Part shown: piece by piece, positions 41,243-50,541 of the stretch
How the letters are laid out: every line of letters begins with the position of its first letter
Position numbering within the stretch: the stretch's first letter is position 1
Source: Methylohalobius sp964654415
GTDB taxonomy: Bacteria > Pseudomonadota > Gammaproteobacteria > Methylococcales > Methylothermaceae
DNA: 64,000 bases
Direction: 5' to 3'
NCBI GenBank assembly: GCA_964654415.1
Contig: CAZZIP010000007.1
Location: forward strand, 1-64,000
Notes under the pieces: model-generated
Database searches by the model: none
The model's input: the letters and a program-made list of their open reading frames with translations, nothing else
Told to the model about the DNA's origin: nothing
Position numbers and translations under genes: made by a program

Positions 41243-43114
41243 TTAGAAAGACAGCTGTACTCCGCCGAAACCGGCGATGCGGCTTGTTGCATAGCCAAAG
41301 GCCTCTTGATAGCGCTTGTCGAGTAGGTTATCGAGCCGCCCGAAGACCTCAAGGTATTTGTTTACGCGATAGCTTGCTGCCAGGTTAACCAAGGCATAGC
41401 TGGCAAGGCGCACGCGCCTGGCCGGGAAGGCGTTGAAATCGAAATCGTCGCGCGTTCCCACCGCCAGCACGTTGAGGTGGAGGTGGGCGCCTTCCCACAC
41501 TTTAAAATCCGCATCGAAACTTCCTTTGTGCGAGGGGCGGCGCAGGAGGCGATGATTATCCTCATCGTCGGTTCGGGTGTAAGTGTAGCTGCCGCGCAGG
41601 GTGAGGAAATCGAACGGCCTGACCTCTCCGTAAACCTCCACCCCTTCGCTTTCGGCTTGGTTCAGATTGAGGTAACCTTGACCGAAAGCAAAGGCGATCA
41701 GATCCCTAAAGTCGTTGCGAAAATAGGTCGCTCCAAGCAGCGCGCGCTCGTTCAGGAAGCTCTGGTCGAAACCCACCTCCCAGCCGCGGCTGGTCTCCGG
41801 TTTTAAAGCCGGATTGCCGACCGGACCAAAACCTGTGTCCGGGCCGAACAGCTGAAACAGGGTCGGGGCTTTAAAGCCTTTGCCGTAACTGGCGCGCAGC
41901 TTGGTGCCGGTCTCTGGGAACAGCACTGCTTGGGTAACGCGCCAGGTGAGCTTGTCGCCGAAGTTTTCCGGGTCCTCCTGGCGCAGCCCGGCCGAGGTGA
42001 TGAAGCGATCCAGCCACCGCAGGCGGTTTTCCAGATAGTACTGGCGGGTGCTTTGGCCGCGGCGCGGGGCTTGATCCGAGCGCAGGACTTCCAATTCGTC
42101 GGCAAAGCCTACGAGCAAATCGTCCTCAGGCCAAAGGTGGAAAGCGTTTTGCCAGTCCAAGCGCAGTTTCTCGCTTTGGAAGCGGGAGAAAAAAGCAAAT
42201 GGATTGGCAGTATCTTGGGGATTGCTGAAATTGCGGTCGATGAAGGTATGCGCAAGGTGCAGCTTAGGCTCCCACAGGCCATCGAACAGTTTGAGCTTTC
42301 CGCTTAAGCTAGAAAACAACTGGTCAGTGAAGGCGCGCGCGTTGGGGTCGTCGCAAAAGGCTCCGCCGCAGTTGTCGGCATCGGCCTCAGCGCGGCTGTA
42401 GCGGGTGGTGCCAGAGAGCGCGAAGATCGAACTGGGTTCAAAGTCGAGCCGGGCGGAAACCGTCGTGTTGCGGTAACCGTCGTCCTCGCGGTTGCCGGCC
42501 AAATGGCGGTCGGCGGCGGAAAACCCGTGAGATTTGAGCTGCGAGGCAGATATGCTGTAACGCAAGGCCTCCCACTGACCGCTGCTTCCTCCGATTAGCC
42601 GATAGGTGCCAAAGCTTCCCCCTTCGGCACTCAAGGAGGCTTTGGGTTTGCCTTCGCCTTTCTTGGTGAAAATTTGAATGACCCCGCCGATGGCATCGGC
42701 GCCGTACAGGCTGCTTTGCGGCCCGCGCAGGATTTCAATGCGCTCGATGTCGTCTACGGTCAGATGGGCAAAGTCGAAAAGCCCTCCTGGGTTGGAAGGG
42801 TCGTTGGCCTCTACCCCATCGATCAGGACCAGTACGTGGTTGGAGTTGGTCCCGCGCAAAAACACTGAGGTCTGCTGGCCTAAAGGCCCAAGGCGCACGA
42901 CGTCCACCCCGGGCACTACCCGCAGCGCCTCGGCGACGGTGTAGATTTGTCTGGCCTTGAGATCCTCTGCAGTCAGAACGGTTAAGCTGCTGCTGAGCTC
43001 CCGCAGCGGGACTTCGCGGCGTGTGGCGGTGACGGTCAAAGTATCAAGGAGCGTAGGCTCTTCGGCCAGGCAAGAAAACGCCAAAAAGCCCACCGGCACA
43101 AGAATAGATCGCAT
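41243..43114 (-). CDS. btuB: TonB-dependent vitamin B12 receptor
   Basis: 623 residues. Outer-membrane transporter: signal peptide (1-17), TonB box near 'DTLTVTATR' (about 24-32), plug domain with 'FLRGTNSNHVLVLIDGVEANDP' and 'ERIEILRGPQSSLYGADAIGGVIQIFTK', then a 22-strand barrel ending in 'FGGVQLSF' with the terminal Phe used in assembly. BtuB identity rests on the plug pattern and on the cobalamin riboswitch that precedes it. AGGAGG site before the ATG. Confidence 0.93.
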   Translation of the reverse strand: MRSILVPVGFLAFSCLAEEPTLLDTLTVTATRREVPLRELSSSLTVLTAEDLKARQIYTVAEALRVVPGVDVVRLGPLGQQTSVFLRGTNSNHVLVLIDGVEANDPSNPGGLFDFAHLTVDDIERIEILRGPQSSLYGADAIGGVIQIFTKKGEGKPKASLSAEGGSFGTYRLIGGSSGQWEALRYSISASQLKSHGFSAADRHLAGNREDDGYRNTTVSARLDFEPSSIFALSGTTRYSRAEADADNCGGAFCDDPNARAFTDQLFSSLSGKLKLFDGLWEPKLHLAHTFIDRNFSNPQDTANPFAFFSRFQSEKLRLDWQNAFHLWPEDDLLVGFADELEVLRSDQAPRRGQSTRQYYLENRLRWLDRFITSAGLRQEDPENFGDKLTWRVTQAVLFPETGTKLRASYGKGFKAPTLFQLFGPDTGFGPVGNPALKPETSRGWEVGFDQSFLNERALLGATYFRNDFRDLIAFAFGQGYLNLNQAESEGVEVYGEVRPFDFLTLRGSYTYTRTDDEDNHRLLRRPSHKGSFDADFKVWEGAHLHLNVLAVGTRDDFDFNAFPARRVRLASYALVNLAASYRVNKYLEVFGRLDNLLDKRYQEAFGYATSRIAGFGGVQLSF

Positions 43115-43181
43115 GATAAACCTCCTTTGGGCGCGCCCTCCGCACGCCTTTTAAGGTTGATGAATTAAGGCCCTAAGGCCA

Positions 43182-43369
43182 CACCCTACCGCCGGGCCGG
43201 TCTCCGGGCTCGTGAGCGGGCTGTGCCCCAGAAGGCCGCCTTCCCAGGCAAAAAGCCCAGTGGCTTTGTGGCCTTCTTTGCCTCACCTACCGTTGCGGGG
43301 GCAGCGCAGGCTTGAACCTGACTTCCCGTTTCACCCCACCCTTGTGGGGCACCCGGCGGCAGAGGGTAT
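43182..43369 (-). promoter_or_regulatory. Cobalamin riboswitch
   Basis: On the minus strand, the aptamer has the conserved 'GGGAAGTCAGGTTCAAGCCTG' core in two parts, 'CTGCCCCCGCAACGGTAGGTGAGG' pieces, and the B12 box AGCCCGGAGACCGGCCC at about 43194-43210. The P1 arms pair ACCCTCTGCCGCCGGG with CCGGCGGTAGGGT. It lies 68 bases upstream of btuB. Adenosylcobalamin binding is expected to shut off btuB. Confidence 0.92.
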
Positions 43370-43391
43370 TGTAGGAAAGAAAAGCTTAAAT

Positions 43392-43940
43392 TCAAGAAAT
43401 TTGCGGCAAGCTCGCTTTTGCCTGCTTGAATGCTCGGTGTGCGGCCAAGATCAAAGCCGTATAGATCAGGGGAGCGGCAAGGTAGGGGACAAGATAAGGC
43501 AAAATGCGCACGGCGTAAGATTTTAGATCGATCGCAGCGAAATAGCCCGAGAAGGCGTAAAAGCTTAAGTTAGAGATACAAAACGCGATCAGGGTGGAAA
43601 CGGACAAGATGGCCAAAGCTGCGCTCAGGCCCGCAAGCTCGCTCAGTTCGTAGCGGCGGCTCAAGCGCCCCCCTAGCCAAAGCACTCCGTAGGTGGGGAG
43701 CAAGAACGGATAAGCCGGGGTCACGCACCAGCCGCTGACTCCACCGTAGGCGATGGCGAGGTAATCGATCAGGCCGGCCTCGGCCAAGAACAAGGCAAAC
43801 GCCCAAGGCGACGCCAAAAACCGGCCAGTCAAGAAAAACACCGCCAACGAAGCGTCCGGCAGCGGTGCAAAGTGATGAAAGCGCGTGGTAGCCATCAGGG
43901 CTGCCAGCCCCAAAATGGGATACAGATCAAAACGAGTCAT
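43392..43940 (-). CDS. Integral membrane protein upstream of the B12 riboswitch, possibly transporter component
   Basis: 182 residues, about five to six hydrophobic segments (for example residues 8-25, 35-60, 70-90, 105-130, 150-170). It begins 'LYPILGLAALMATTRFHHFAPLPDASLAVFFL', a pattern reminiscent of substrate-binding S components of ECF transporters. The resemblance is weak. It precedes btuB in the same direction, with the riboswitch in between. A cobalamin or cobalt role is a guess from context. AGGAGG precedes the ATG. Confidence 0.6.
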   Translation of the reverse strand: MTRFDLYPILGLAALMATTRFHHFAPLPDASLAVFFLTGRFLASPWAFALFLAEAGLIDYLAIAYGGVSGWCVTPAYPFLLPTYGVLWLGGRLSRRYELSELAGLSAALAILSVSTLIAFCISNLSFYAFSGYFAAIDLKSYAVRILPYLVPYLAAPLIYTALILAAHRAFKQAKASLPQIS

Positions 43941-43988
43941 GAAAACCTCCTATACTTGGAATTGAAACATCATACCTAAAAAAATGCT

Positions 43989-44756
43989 ATGCGAGTTGTC
44001 TGGTGGCTTGGGCTCTTGCTCTTGGCATGCCGCGTTGCAGCTGAGACTGCGGTCGTGCCAGTCCACCACCGCCTGCCGCAGGAAGTGGTCAAGGCATTGG
44101 CGCCGATGCTGGAGCAAGGCGAACGCCTGGTGGCTGTTCCCGACGGCATCTGGGTGCAGGCAGAACCTACGCGGATTGAGGAAATTGCCGGTTTGATTGC
44201 TTCTTTAGACCAACGCTTACCGCAGCTGGTCATTACCGTACTGCAAAGCGATCGTTTCTCCCTAGAAGAACTCAATGCCCAAGCCGGCATCGAAGCAGAT
44301 CAAGCCCAAGCTAAGGTGTACGAGACGCGCTCTGAAGGCAGCCTCGGCGCGCTCCAACGCTTGACTACTCTCGAAGGCCAACCGGCTTTCATCGCTGTCG
44401 GCAAGGAGCACCCGGTTCCGGTAATCAACCTGTTCAGCCCGCAGGCGGTCGGGGGAATCGAGTACCTGCCAGCCACCACCGGCTTTCAGGTCACCCCCAG
44501 GCTGATCGGTTGCCGGGTGCGGCTTACGGTGGTTCCTTGGTCCAGGCGCCTTGGAAGTTTGGGCAGCGAGTTTTCCATCCACGCCGCCGAGACGACCCTA
44601 GAGGCTCCTCTTGGGCGTTGGGTGGAGTTGGGCGCTTCTGGCCTCGACGAAGCGCTGGCCAATGTTGAACCCCTAGCGCACCGTTATGAGACCCAAGCGC
44701 GCCGGATGCGCCTGTTTGTGAAAGTAGAGTCCCCTCAAGGGTGTAAAGCGCAATGA
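43989..44756 (+). CDS. Exported secretin-fragment-like protein (NolW-type domain)
   Basis: 255 residues. Signal peptide (1-18). Residues about 22-78 ('VVPVHHRLPQEVVKALAPML', then 'GIWVQAEPTRIEEIAGLIASLDQRLPQLVITV') resemble the NolW/N1 domain of secretins such as PilQ and GspD. The rest ('GQPAFIAVGKEHPVPVINL', 'GFQVTPRLIGCRVRLTVVPW') looks like the start of a secretin beta region, but the full pore-forming domain is missing at this length. It overlaps the ATPase gene by 4 bases. It may be a secretin accessory protein or a truncated relative; the family is not certain. Confidence 0.62.
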   Translation: MRVVWWLGLLLLACRVAAETAVVPVHHRLPQEVVKALAPMLEQGERLVAVPDGIWVQAEPTRIEEIAGLIASLDQRLPQLVITVLQSDRFSLEELNAQAGIEADQAQAKVYETRSEGSLGALQRLTTLEGQPAFIAVGKEHPVPVINLFSPQAVGGIEYLPATTGFQVTPRLIGCRVRLTVVPWSRRLGSLGSEFSIHAAETTLEAPLGRWVELGASGLDEALANVEPLAHRYETQARRMRLFVKVESPQGCKAQ

Positions 44757-46627
44757 ACGAGGTAAATCCCATAGAACGCTTGCTGTTGGAACAAGGGCTG
44801 ATCGACCCGGAACAGTTGCGCTACGCCTTGCGAGTGCGAGAGAAACTGGGCGAATCCTATTCCGTGGTGCAGGTGCTCAAAGAGCTCGGCTACTTAAGCG
44901 AAAAGAAGTTGCGGCAGGCGCTTAAGGCCAGCCCAAACGCTTTACCCCTGGGCGAGCTGCTGGTTGAGCTTGGGGCGCTAAAGCGGCGTGAGTTGGATGC
45001 TGCGCTCAAGTTGCAACAGGAGGCGGAAAACGCCGGCAAGCGCTTGGGCGAAATCCTGATCGAAAAGCATTTTTTGCCGGAGGACAAACTGGTTTCGATA
45101 CTCGCCGACCAGCTCGGCTTCCAGGTGGAAGAGCTGGAATTTGCCAATCTCGACCGCAGCCTTCTGGCCAGGGTCACTCCCGACTGGTGCCAGAGAAACC
45201 AGGCTGTCCCAGTGCGCGTGGAGAACGGCAAGACCGTAGTAGCCTTCCAAGACCCGTTAAACCAATCGGCGCGGCTTGAAGCCGCGCAGGTATTCGGCGA
45301 GATCGTGCCGGCGCTGGCTACCCGTCGCGCTTTGGAGGGAGCGATTGCCGCGTTCGAGGCCAGCTTAAAGCTCGCCAAAAAACCTACCGTCGAAGACGAA
45401 GCCACCGCCGTACGCCTAGTCAACGAGCTGATTTTAAAAGCGCTGCAAGCCAATGTCTCCGACATTCACATCGAACCCCTGCGCCAGGGGTTGCGGGTGC
45501 GCTTTCGCCAGGATGGGGTGTTGCACGTCCACCGCGAGTTGGCGCTTGAGCTGTTGGCGCCGATCTCAGCCCGCCTTAAAGTTTTATGCAAGGCCGACAT
45601 CACCGAAAGGCGAAGGCACCAAGGGGGAGGGTTCGTGTTTGAGGACGCAAAAAGCGGCAAAACCTGCGACGTGCGGGTTTCGTTTTTCGTCACCGTGTTC
45701 GGGGAAAAGATCGTCTTGCGGCTCCTGGCGCGCAAGGCCGAACTCTTGAACATCCGCGAGTTGGGCATGGCGCCTAAGATTTTGCAACGCTTTCAGGAGG
45801 AAGCTTTAGACATCCCTAGCGGGGTGATCTTAATTACCGGTCCCACCGGTTCGGGTAAGACCACCACGCTTTATGCGTGCGTGCAGTACTTAAATAATCC
45901 TCAACACAGCATCATCACGGCCGAGGATCCAGTCGAGTACCTCATTGACGGCATCGGTCAGTGTTCGATCAATCCCAAGATCAACTTGACTTTCGAAGAG
46001 ACCTTAAAGCACATGCTGCGCCAGGACCCGGACGTGATCGTGTTGGGTGAAGTGCGCGATCGCTTTTCCGCCGAAACCGCGATCCAAGCGGCTCTTACCG
46101 GTCACAAGGTGCTGACCACCTTCCACACCGAGGACTCGATCGGCGGATTGCTTCGTCTCATGAACATGGAGATCGAGACCTTTTTGATTTCCTCGACTGT
46201 GGTATCGGTGCTGGCACAACGGCTCTTGCGGCGCGTCTGTCCAAACTGCGCGAAAAGCTACAGACCCACGCCGCACGAGTTAGGACGCATGGGTTTGCAA
46301 GGCAGCGACGTCGCTGGCGCGGGGTTTCGGCAAGGCGAAGGCTGTAGCCAATGCCACTACACCGGCTACCAAGGGCGGATTGGGGTGCACGAGCTTTTGG
46401 TCTTAAACGAGCCGGTCAAGGAGGCGATTCTGGCGAAAAAGACCTCTTCGGAAATCCGCCGGATCAGCGTTGAGACTTCCGGGCTGGTGACCTTGCTCGA
46501 AGATGGGATTGCCAAAGCGGCCCAGGGGATGACGACTCCGCATGAAATTCTGCGCTGCCTGCCGCGTTTGGGCAAACCTAGGCCAGTAAAGGAGATCCTG
46601 CGCCTGGTGGGAAACTTAGAGGGGTAA
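44753..46627 (+). CDS. GspE/PilB-family secretion or pilus assembly ATPase
   Basis: 624 residues. Two N-terminal MshEN/GSPII_E modules (about 5-60 and 65-150), then the RecA-like ATPase with Walker A 'GPTGSGKTTT' (about residue 362), Asp box, and Walker B 'DVIVLGEVRD'. Further motifs are 'TGHKVLTTFHT', a four-cysteine zinc knuckle ('CPNCAKSY' and 'CSQCHYTGYQGR') and the family C-terminus. Powers pseudopilus or pilus extension at the inner membrane. No platform protein (GspF/PilC) or pilin gene is near. Confidence 0.9.
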   Translation: MNEVNPIERLLLEQGLIDPEQLRYALRVREKLGESYSVVQVLKELGYLSEKKLRQALKASPNALPLGELLVELGALKRRELDAALKLQQEAENAGKRLGEILIEKHFLPEDKLVSILADQLGFQVEELEFANLDRSLLARVTPDWCQRNQAVPVRVENGKTVVAFQDPLNQSARLEAAQVFGEIVPALATRRALEGAIAAFEASLKLAKKPTVEDEATAVRLVNELILKALQANVSDIHIEPLRQGLRVRFRQDGVLHVHRELALELLAPISARLKVLCKADITERRRHQGGGFVFEDAKSGKTCDVRVSFFVTVFGEKIVLRLLARKAELLNIRELGMAPKILQRFQEEALDIPSGVILITGPTGSGKTTTLYACVQYLNNPQHSIITAEDPVEYLIDGIGQCSINPKINLTFEETLKHMLRQDPDVIVLGEVRDRFSAETAIQAALTGHKVLTTFHTEDSIGGLLRLMNMEIETFLISSTVVSVLAQRLLRRVCPNCAKSYRPTPHELGRMGLQGSDVAGAGFRQGEGCSQCHYTGYQGRIGVHELLVLNEPVKEAILAKKTSSEIRRISVETSGLVTLLEDGIAKAAQGMTTPHEILRCLPRLGKPRPVKEILRLVGNLEG

Positions 46628-46628
46628 G

Positions 46629-47477
46629 ATGGAAGATAAGTCCATAGCTGAACTGATCGAAGAGCACTTTAGCGCGTTAAGCAGTAAATTGCCGATATTT
46701 CATCCAGTGGCGCTGGAGCTCGGACGGCTGAAAAACGACGGGCGCGTCGGAATGGATAAAATCGTCGCTGCCATTGAAAAAGACCCAACGCTTTCGGCGC
46801 AAGTCCTGCGCCTGGCTAACTCGGCTTTATATCGCGGGTTAAGCAAGGCAGACACCTTGAGCCGGGCAGTGCTGCGCTTGGGGATGAAAAGGGTCGTCAG
46901 CTTGGCCTTTGCGGCCTCACAAAGCCTGGTGTATCGCGGCGAGCGCCCGCCGTATCGGGAGATACTGAGCCAACTTTGGCAAAGGGCCTATACGGAAGCG
47001 TGTGGGGCGCGCTGGCTGGCTGAACGCGCAGGTCAAAGCGAACGGGCCGAGGAGGCGTTCTTAGCCGGCCTGTTCCACGACCTGGGGGAATTGTTTGTGC
47101 TGCGCGCTTTAGAAGAGCTGCGGGAAAAGACCGGAGAATTGACCGAAGCGGTGATCGAAGAGGCGGTTGTTTCCTTGCATCCTGAGATTGGCGCTAGGTT
47201 ACTGGCCCAGTGGAATCTGCCCGACGAATACGCGCGCATCGCCCGCGACCATCATTTGGAAAATCTGGCCGAAGGCGACTGGCTCATGGCTTGCGTGCGC
47301 CTGACAGACCTGGCCTGCTTAAAGCTTGGGGTAGGGCAAAAGGCGCAACCGGAACTGGCGCTTTCAGCCACCGCCGAAGCCGACGCTTTGGGGATGAAAG
47401 AAATCACTTTAGCTCAATTTGAGGTGATGCTGGAAGATTTGGCCGCAGAGGCCGCTAGCCTATCCAGAGGCGCTTGA
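46629..47477 (+). CDS. HDOD-domain signalling protein
   Basis: 282 residues. HDOD domain (about 17-215): 'LPIFHPVALELGRLKND', 'DPTLSAQVLRLANSALYRG', 'LGMKRVVSLAFAASQS' and the degenerate 'AGLFHDLGELFVL' helix, with the His-Asp pair that in true HD enzymes binds metal. Its C-terminus adds 60 helical residues. HDOD proteins regulate chemotaxis, pili and secretion, so the place next to the ATPase is suggestive. It overlaps nudF at the ends by 23 bases. Confidence 0.84.
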   Translation: MEDKSIAELIEEHFSALSSKLPIFHPVALELGRLKNDGRVGMDKIVAAIEKDPTLSAQVLRLANSALYRGLSKADTLSRAVLRLGMKRVVSLAFAASQSLVYRGERPPYREILSQLWQRAYTEACGARWLAERAGQSERAEEAFLAGLFHDLGELFVLRALEELREKTGELTEAVIEEAVVSLHPEIGARLLAQWNLPDEYARIARDHHLENLAEGDWLMACVRLTDLACLKLGVGQKAQPELALSATAEADALGMKEITLAQFEVMLEDLAAEAASLSRGA

Positions 47478-48063
47478 GCTTCTCACGCTCGCGCGCCAGC
47501 CACAACAGGCCAATGATGGGAATGGCCGAGCAGATGGTACCGTCGGCCACCTTGGCTAAGGCTTCGGCAAAGCTTAGCACGTGGACCTTGATGTCCTCGT
47601 GTTCTTCGTCTAAGCCGTGGATGCCGTTGGCCGTTTGGGCATCGACTTGGGCCAGAAACAAGGTAATTTTCTCCGAAGAGCTGCCTGGGCTGGTGTAAAA
47701 CTCGGTGGCTTGAACTAAGTTTAAAATTCGGCACCCGGCCTCTTCCCAGGTTTCGCGGTGGGCGACTTCTTCGGGGGTTTCGCCGGCCTCAATCGCGCCG
47801 GCGACGATCTCCAGCATCCATTTGGGGTCGCCTTGTTTTAAGGTCCCGACGCGGAATTGCTCGATCAGAACGACTTGGTCGGTGATCGGGTCATACGGCA
47901 CCACCGCCACGCAGTTGCTGCGACAGAATAGCTCGCGTGTCAGCACTTGGCTCCAGCCGCCGCGGAACAGGGTATGACGCAGTTTGAATTTGATGAGGTT
48001 GAAAAACCCCCGGTAGGCGATTTCTTCCGCCAGAATCTCGTAAGCATAGTCTTGGTTTGACAT
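47455..48063 (-). CDS. nudF: ADP-ribose pyrophosphatase (Nudix)
   Basis: 202 residues. The Nudix box matches Gx5Ex7REUXEExGU: 'GAIEAGETPEEVAHRETWEEAGC' (about residues 89-111, written in pieces). Length and the 'LFCRSNCVAVVPYDPITDQVVLIEQFRVG' N-terminal strand fit NudF rather than other Nudix types. Hydrolyses ADP-ribose to AMP and ribose 5-phosphate. A DUF1249 gene, often next to nudF, lies 2.9 kb away at 50974. Confidence 0.9.
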   Translation of the reverse strand: MSNQDYAYEILAEEIAYRGFFNLIKFKLRHTLFRGGWSQVLTRELFCRSNCVAVVPYDPITDQVVLIEQFRVGTLKQGDPKWMLEIVAGAIEAGETPEEVAHRETWEEAGCRILNLVQATEFYTSPGSSSEKITLFLAQVDAQTANGIHGLDEEHEDIKVHVLSFAEALAKVADGTICSAIPIIGLLWLAREREKLKRLWIG

Positions 48064-48084
48064 AGCGCTCCTTTTAAGTTTCGT

Positions 48085-49440
48085 TCAGATTGGACTGGGC
48101 AGCGTGATTTCCCAACGGGCACCGCCTAAGCGGCCGTCGGCATAGCGCAGCGTCCCCCGGTTGAGGCGGACCAACTCGGCGACGACCGAAAGACCGATGC
48201 CGTGGCCGCAGGTAGCCTCATCGGCCCGAATGCCGCGTTTTAACACTTCGCCGCGCAGGGCGTGCGGAATCCCTGGACCATCATCCTCCACCGTCAGGTG
48301 GAGGGAAGGAAGGCGGCGGCCGCTCTCGTGACAGGCGATGACTTTAACTGCCACTTGGCTGCGACACCATTTGTAGGCATTATCCAGCAGATTGCCGAGC
48401 AGTTCGTATAAATCGCCTTCTTCCAGAAAGCACCTGGCTGCTTCGTCGCCTTCCAGGGTGCAGCTTACTCCCTTGTCGGCGTAGACTTTGTCTAGGCTGG
48501 CACAGATCCGTTCCAGCACCGGCCACACCGCGACGGGAGTCAAGGCGCTGCGGCTGCCGCGCGCCGCTGCCCGCTGGAGCTGATAATCGACCAGCATCTG
48601 CATGCGGTCCAGCTGTTCGGTCAAGGTGGCTTGAGTCGACGGCGGCAAAGGCTGGTTCTGGCTCAAACCGCGCAGCACCGCCAGCGGAGTCTTTAAGCTA
48701 TGGGCCAGATCCGCCAAGGTGTTGCGGTAGCGCTCGAGGTGAGTGCGTTCGCTGTAAAGCAAGGCGTTGAGGTTGGCGACCAGACCGCTAAGCTCCTTGG
48801 GATAGGGGCCTTCCAGCCGCTCTTTGCGGCCGTTTTCGATCGCTTCCAGATCGACCGCGACGGCGCGCAGGGGACGCAGGCTCCAGCGCAGAACACCCGC
48901 CTGGAGAGCGAGCAGCAACAGGCCGCATCCTCCTAGCCACAGCCACAAGGTATAGCGAAAGCGGTCGACTTCACGGGTGAGAGAGCCGGCATCGGCGGCG
49001 ACCGCCAGCACCAGAGGGAAACGCCGGCGGCGGACGGTCTCCCAAGTGACGCCGTAGTAGAGCACCCATAGTTCAGGCGCGTGCTCGCGGATGAACAGAA
49101 TTTTGCCTGAAGCGACGCGCTGGGGGGGAAGCTCGATCCCAAGCGCCGAAGGTGAACGCCACAAAAGCTTATCGCGCAGGAAGATAAAGCCATACAGTCC
49201 CGAACCAGGACTGGCAAAGCGTGGCTCAGGCAAAGCCTCGGGCAGCTTGGGCTGGCCTTGGCGGTCCAACTCGAGGGCCGAAAGCAGCGCGTAGATGTGG
49301 ACCTTGAGCTGCTCCTGCATCGCCTTGCGGGCTGCCTCGCGGAAGGCGCGCTCGAGCGCGATGCCGGTCAACCCCAAGAAGGCGATGAGCATCAGTCCTG
49401 CAGCCAGGAGCAGGCGCAATTGCAAGGAGCCGCGGATCAT
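48085..49440 (-). CDS. PhoQ-like sensor histidine kinase
   Basis: 451 residues from ATG 49440, overlapping the stop of the response-regulator gene (ATGA). Two membrane helices (about 10-28 and 163-185) flank a periplasmic sensor of about 130 residues with a mostly basic and acidic mix. HAMP follows, then the dimerisation helix with phospho-accepting His247 ('LADLAHSLKTPLAVLRG'). The ATPase has N box 'GNLLDNAYKWCRSQV', G1 'VEDDGPGIP' and G2 'GHGIGLSVV'. The PhoQ-like name is by overall pattern; the signal is unknown. Confidence 0.88.
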   Translation of the reverse strand: MIRGSLQLRLLLAAGLMLIAFLGLTGIALERAFREAARKAMQEQLKVHIYALLSALELDRQGQPKLPEALPEPRFASPGSGLYGFIFLRDKLLWRSPSALGIELPPQRVASGKILFIREHAPELWVLYYGVTWETVRRRRFPLVLAVAADAGSLTREVDRFRYTLWLWLGGCGLLLLALQAGVLRWSLRPLRAVAVDLEAIENGRKERLEGPYPKELSGLVANLNALLYSERTHLERYRNTLADLAHSLKTPLAVLRGLSQNQPLPPSTQATLTEQLDRMQMLVDYQLQRAAARGSRSALTPVAVWPVLERICASLDKVYADKGVSCTLEGDEAARCFLEEGDLYELLGNLLDNAYKWCRSQVAVKVIACHESGRRLPSLHLTVEDDGPGIPHALRGEVLKRGIRADEATCGHGIGLSVVAELVRLNRGTLRYADGRLGGARWEITLPSPI

Positions 49441-50126
49441 GGGGAGGGGGCAGATCGCCCAAGCGCCCAACGGTAGCCGCGTCCGCGCAGGGTTTCGATG
49501 GGCTTTAAGGTTCCTTCGGGGTCCAGTTTTTTGCGCAGCCGGCCGATGAACACCTCCAGCACGTTGCTGTCGCGCTCGAGGTCCTCATCGTATAAGTGCT
49601 CGGTCAATTCGGTCTTGGAGACGACCTTGCCGGGGTGAAGCATCAAGTATTCGAGCACCTTGTACTCGTAGGCGGTCAATTCCACCGGATTGCCATTAAG
49701 GCGCACCGTTTGCGCGGCGCTGTCCAATTCTATCGGTCCGTGACGGATGACGGGGTGGGCTTGCCCGGCGGTGCGCCGGATCAGGGCGTTGATCCTCGCC
49801 CACAGTTCCTCGTAGTGGAAGGGTTTGACCAGATAATCGTCCGCCCCCGCCTCCAACCCTTCGACCTTCTCCTGCCAGCGGCCGCGAGCGGTTAAAATCA
49901 AGATCGGAAAGCGGCGGTTCTGGGCACGCCAGGTCCGGATCAGCTCCATGCCGGAGCCATCTGGCAAGCCGAGATCGACGATGGCTACATCGATCGGAAA
50001 TTCTTGACCGGCATACTGTCCATCCCTAGCGGTAGCGGTAGTATCTACGGCAAAGCCCTTGTGGCTGAAGAATCGCCTAAGTTGCTCAGCCAAGGGGCGC
50101 TCGTCCTCAACGATCAAAATGCGCAT
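49437..50126 (-). CDS. OmpR/PhoP-family response regulator
   Basis: 229 residues. Receiver with phospho-acceptor Asp51 ('DVAIVDLGLPDGSG'), acidic pocket at 'VEDE' (6-9) and 'KPFHYEELWARI' after the conserved Lys. The C-terminal winged helix (about 130-225) has 'LTAYEYKVLEYLMLHPGKVVSKTEL' and 'VLEVFIGRLRKKLD'. Pairs with the sensor kinase coded next. GAGGA ribosome site. Targets unknown. Confidence 0.92.
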   Translation of the reverse strand: MRILIVEDERPLAEQLRRFFSHKGFAVDTTATARDGQYAGQEFPIDVAIVDLGLPDGSGMELIRTWRAQNRRFPILILTARGRWQEKVEGLEAGADDYLVKPFHYEELWARINALIRRTAGQAHPVIRHGPIELDSAAQTVRLNGNPVELTAYEYKVLEYLMLHPGKVVSKTELTEHLYDEDLERDSNVLEVFIGRLRKKLDPEGTLKPIETLRGRGYRWALGRSAPSP

Positions 50127-50244
50127 GTGGTGTCCTCGCTCTCAGTTCTTAAAGAAACCATACCAGAATCAGGTCGCAGCGCGATAGCCCATTGGCTATG
50201 CTTTAAGCTATGCTGTAAGACAGATCGAGTGAGAGGGGGTGAAG

Positions 50245-50541
50245 ATGCTAGAATCCGATGGAGAGCGGCGCCGGTTCATCCGGATGCAGGCCGAGTGTAA
50301 AATGACTTATCGGTTTCCCCAGTCCGCAGAAGTTTTTGAGGCCACGTGCCAAAACTTAAGCGGAGGGGGGCTTTTGTTTATCACTACCCACCCGCTTGAT
50401 CCAGGCAAAGCCTTGGAAATCAGGATCGCGCCAGCCAATCCGGTAACACCTCCGCTGGAAGCCTTCGTAGAGGTGATGCGGGTGGAGGAACGGGACGGGA
50501 AATACGAGGTTGCAGCAACGATCAAAGGGATCAAGAGCTGA
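50245..50541 (+). CDS. PilZ-domain c-di-GMP-binding protein
   Basis: 98 residues from ATG 50245, preceded by GAGAGGGGG. An in-frame GTG two codons earlier is less likely. Complete c-di-GMP motifs: 'ERRRFIRM' (RxxxR, residues 7-14) and 'NLSGGGLLF' (NxSxxG). A lone PilZ domain with no output module. Its stop is followed at once by queD. Confidence 0.82.
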   Translation: MLESDGERRRFIRMQAECKMTYRFPQSAEVFEATCQNLSGGGLLFITTHPLDPGKALEIRIAPANPVTPPLEAFVEVMRVEERDGKYEVAATIKGIKS

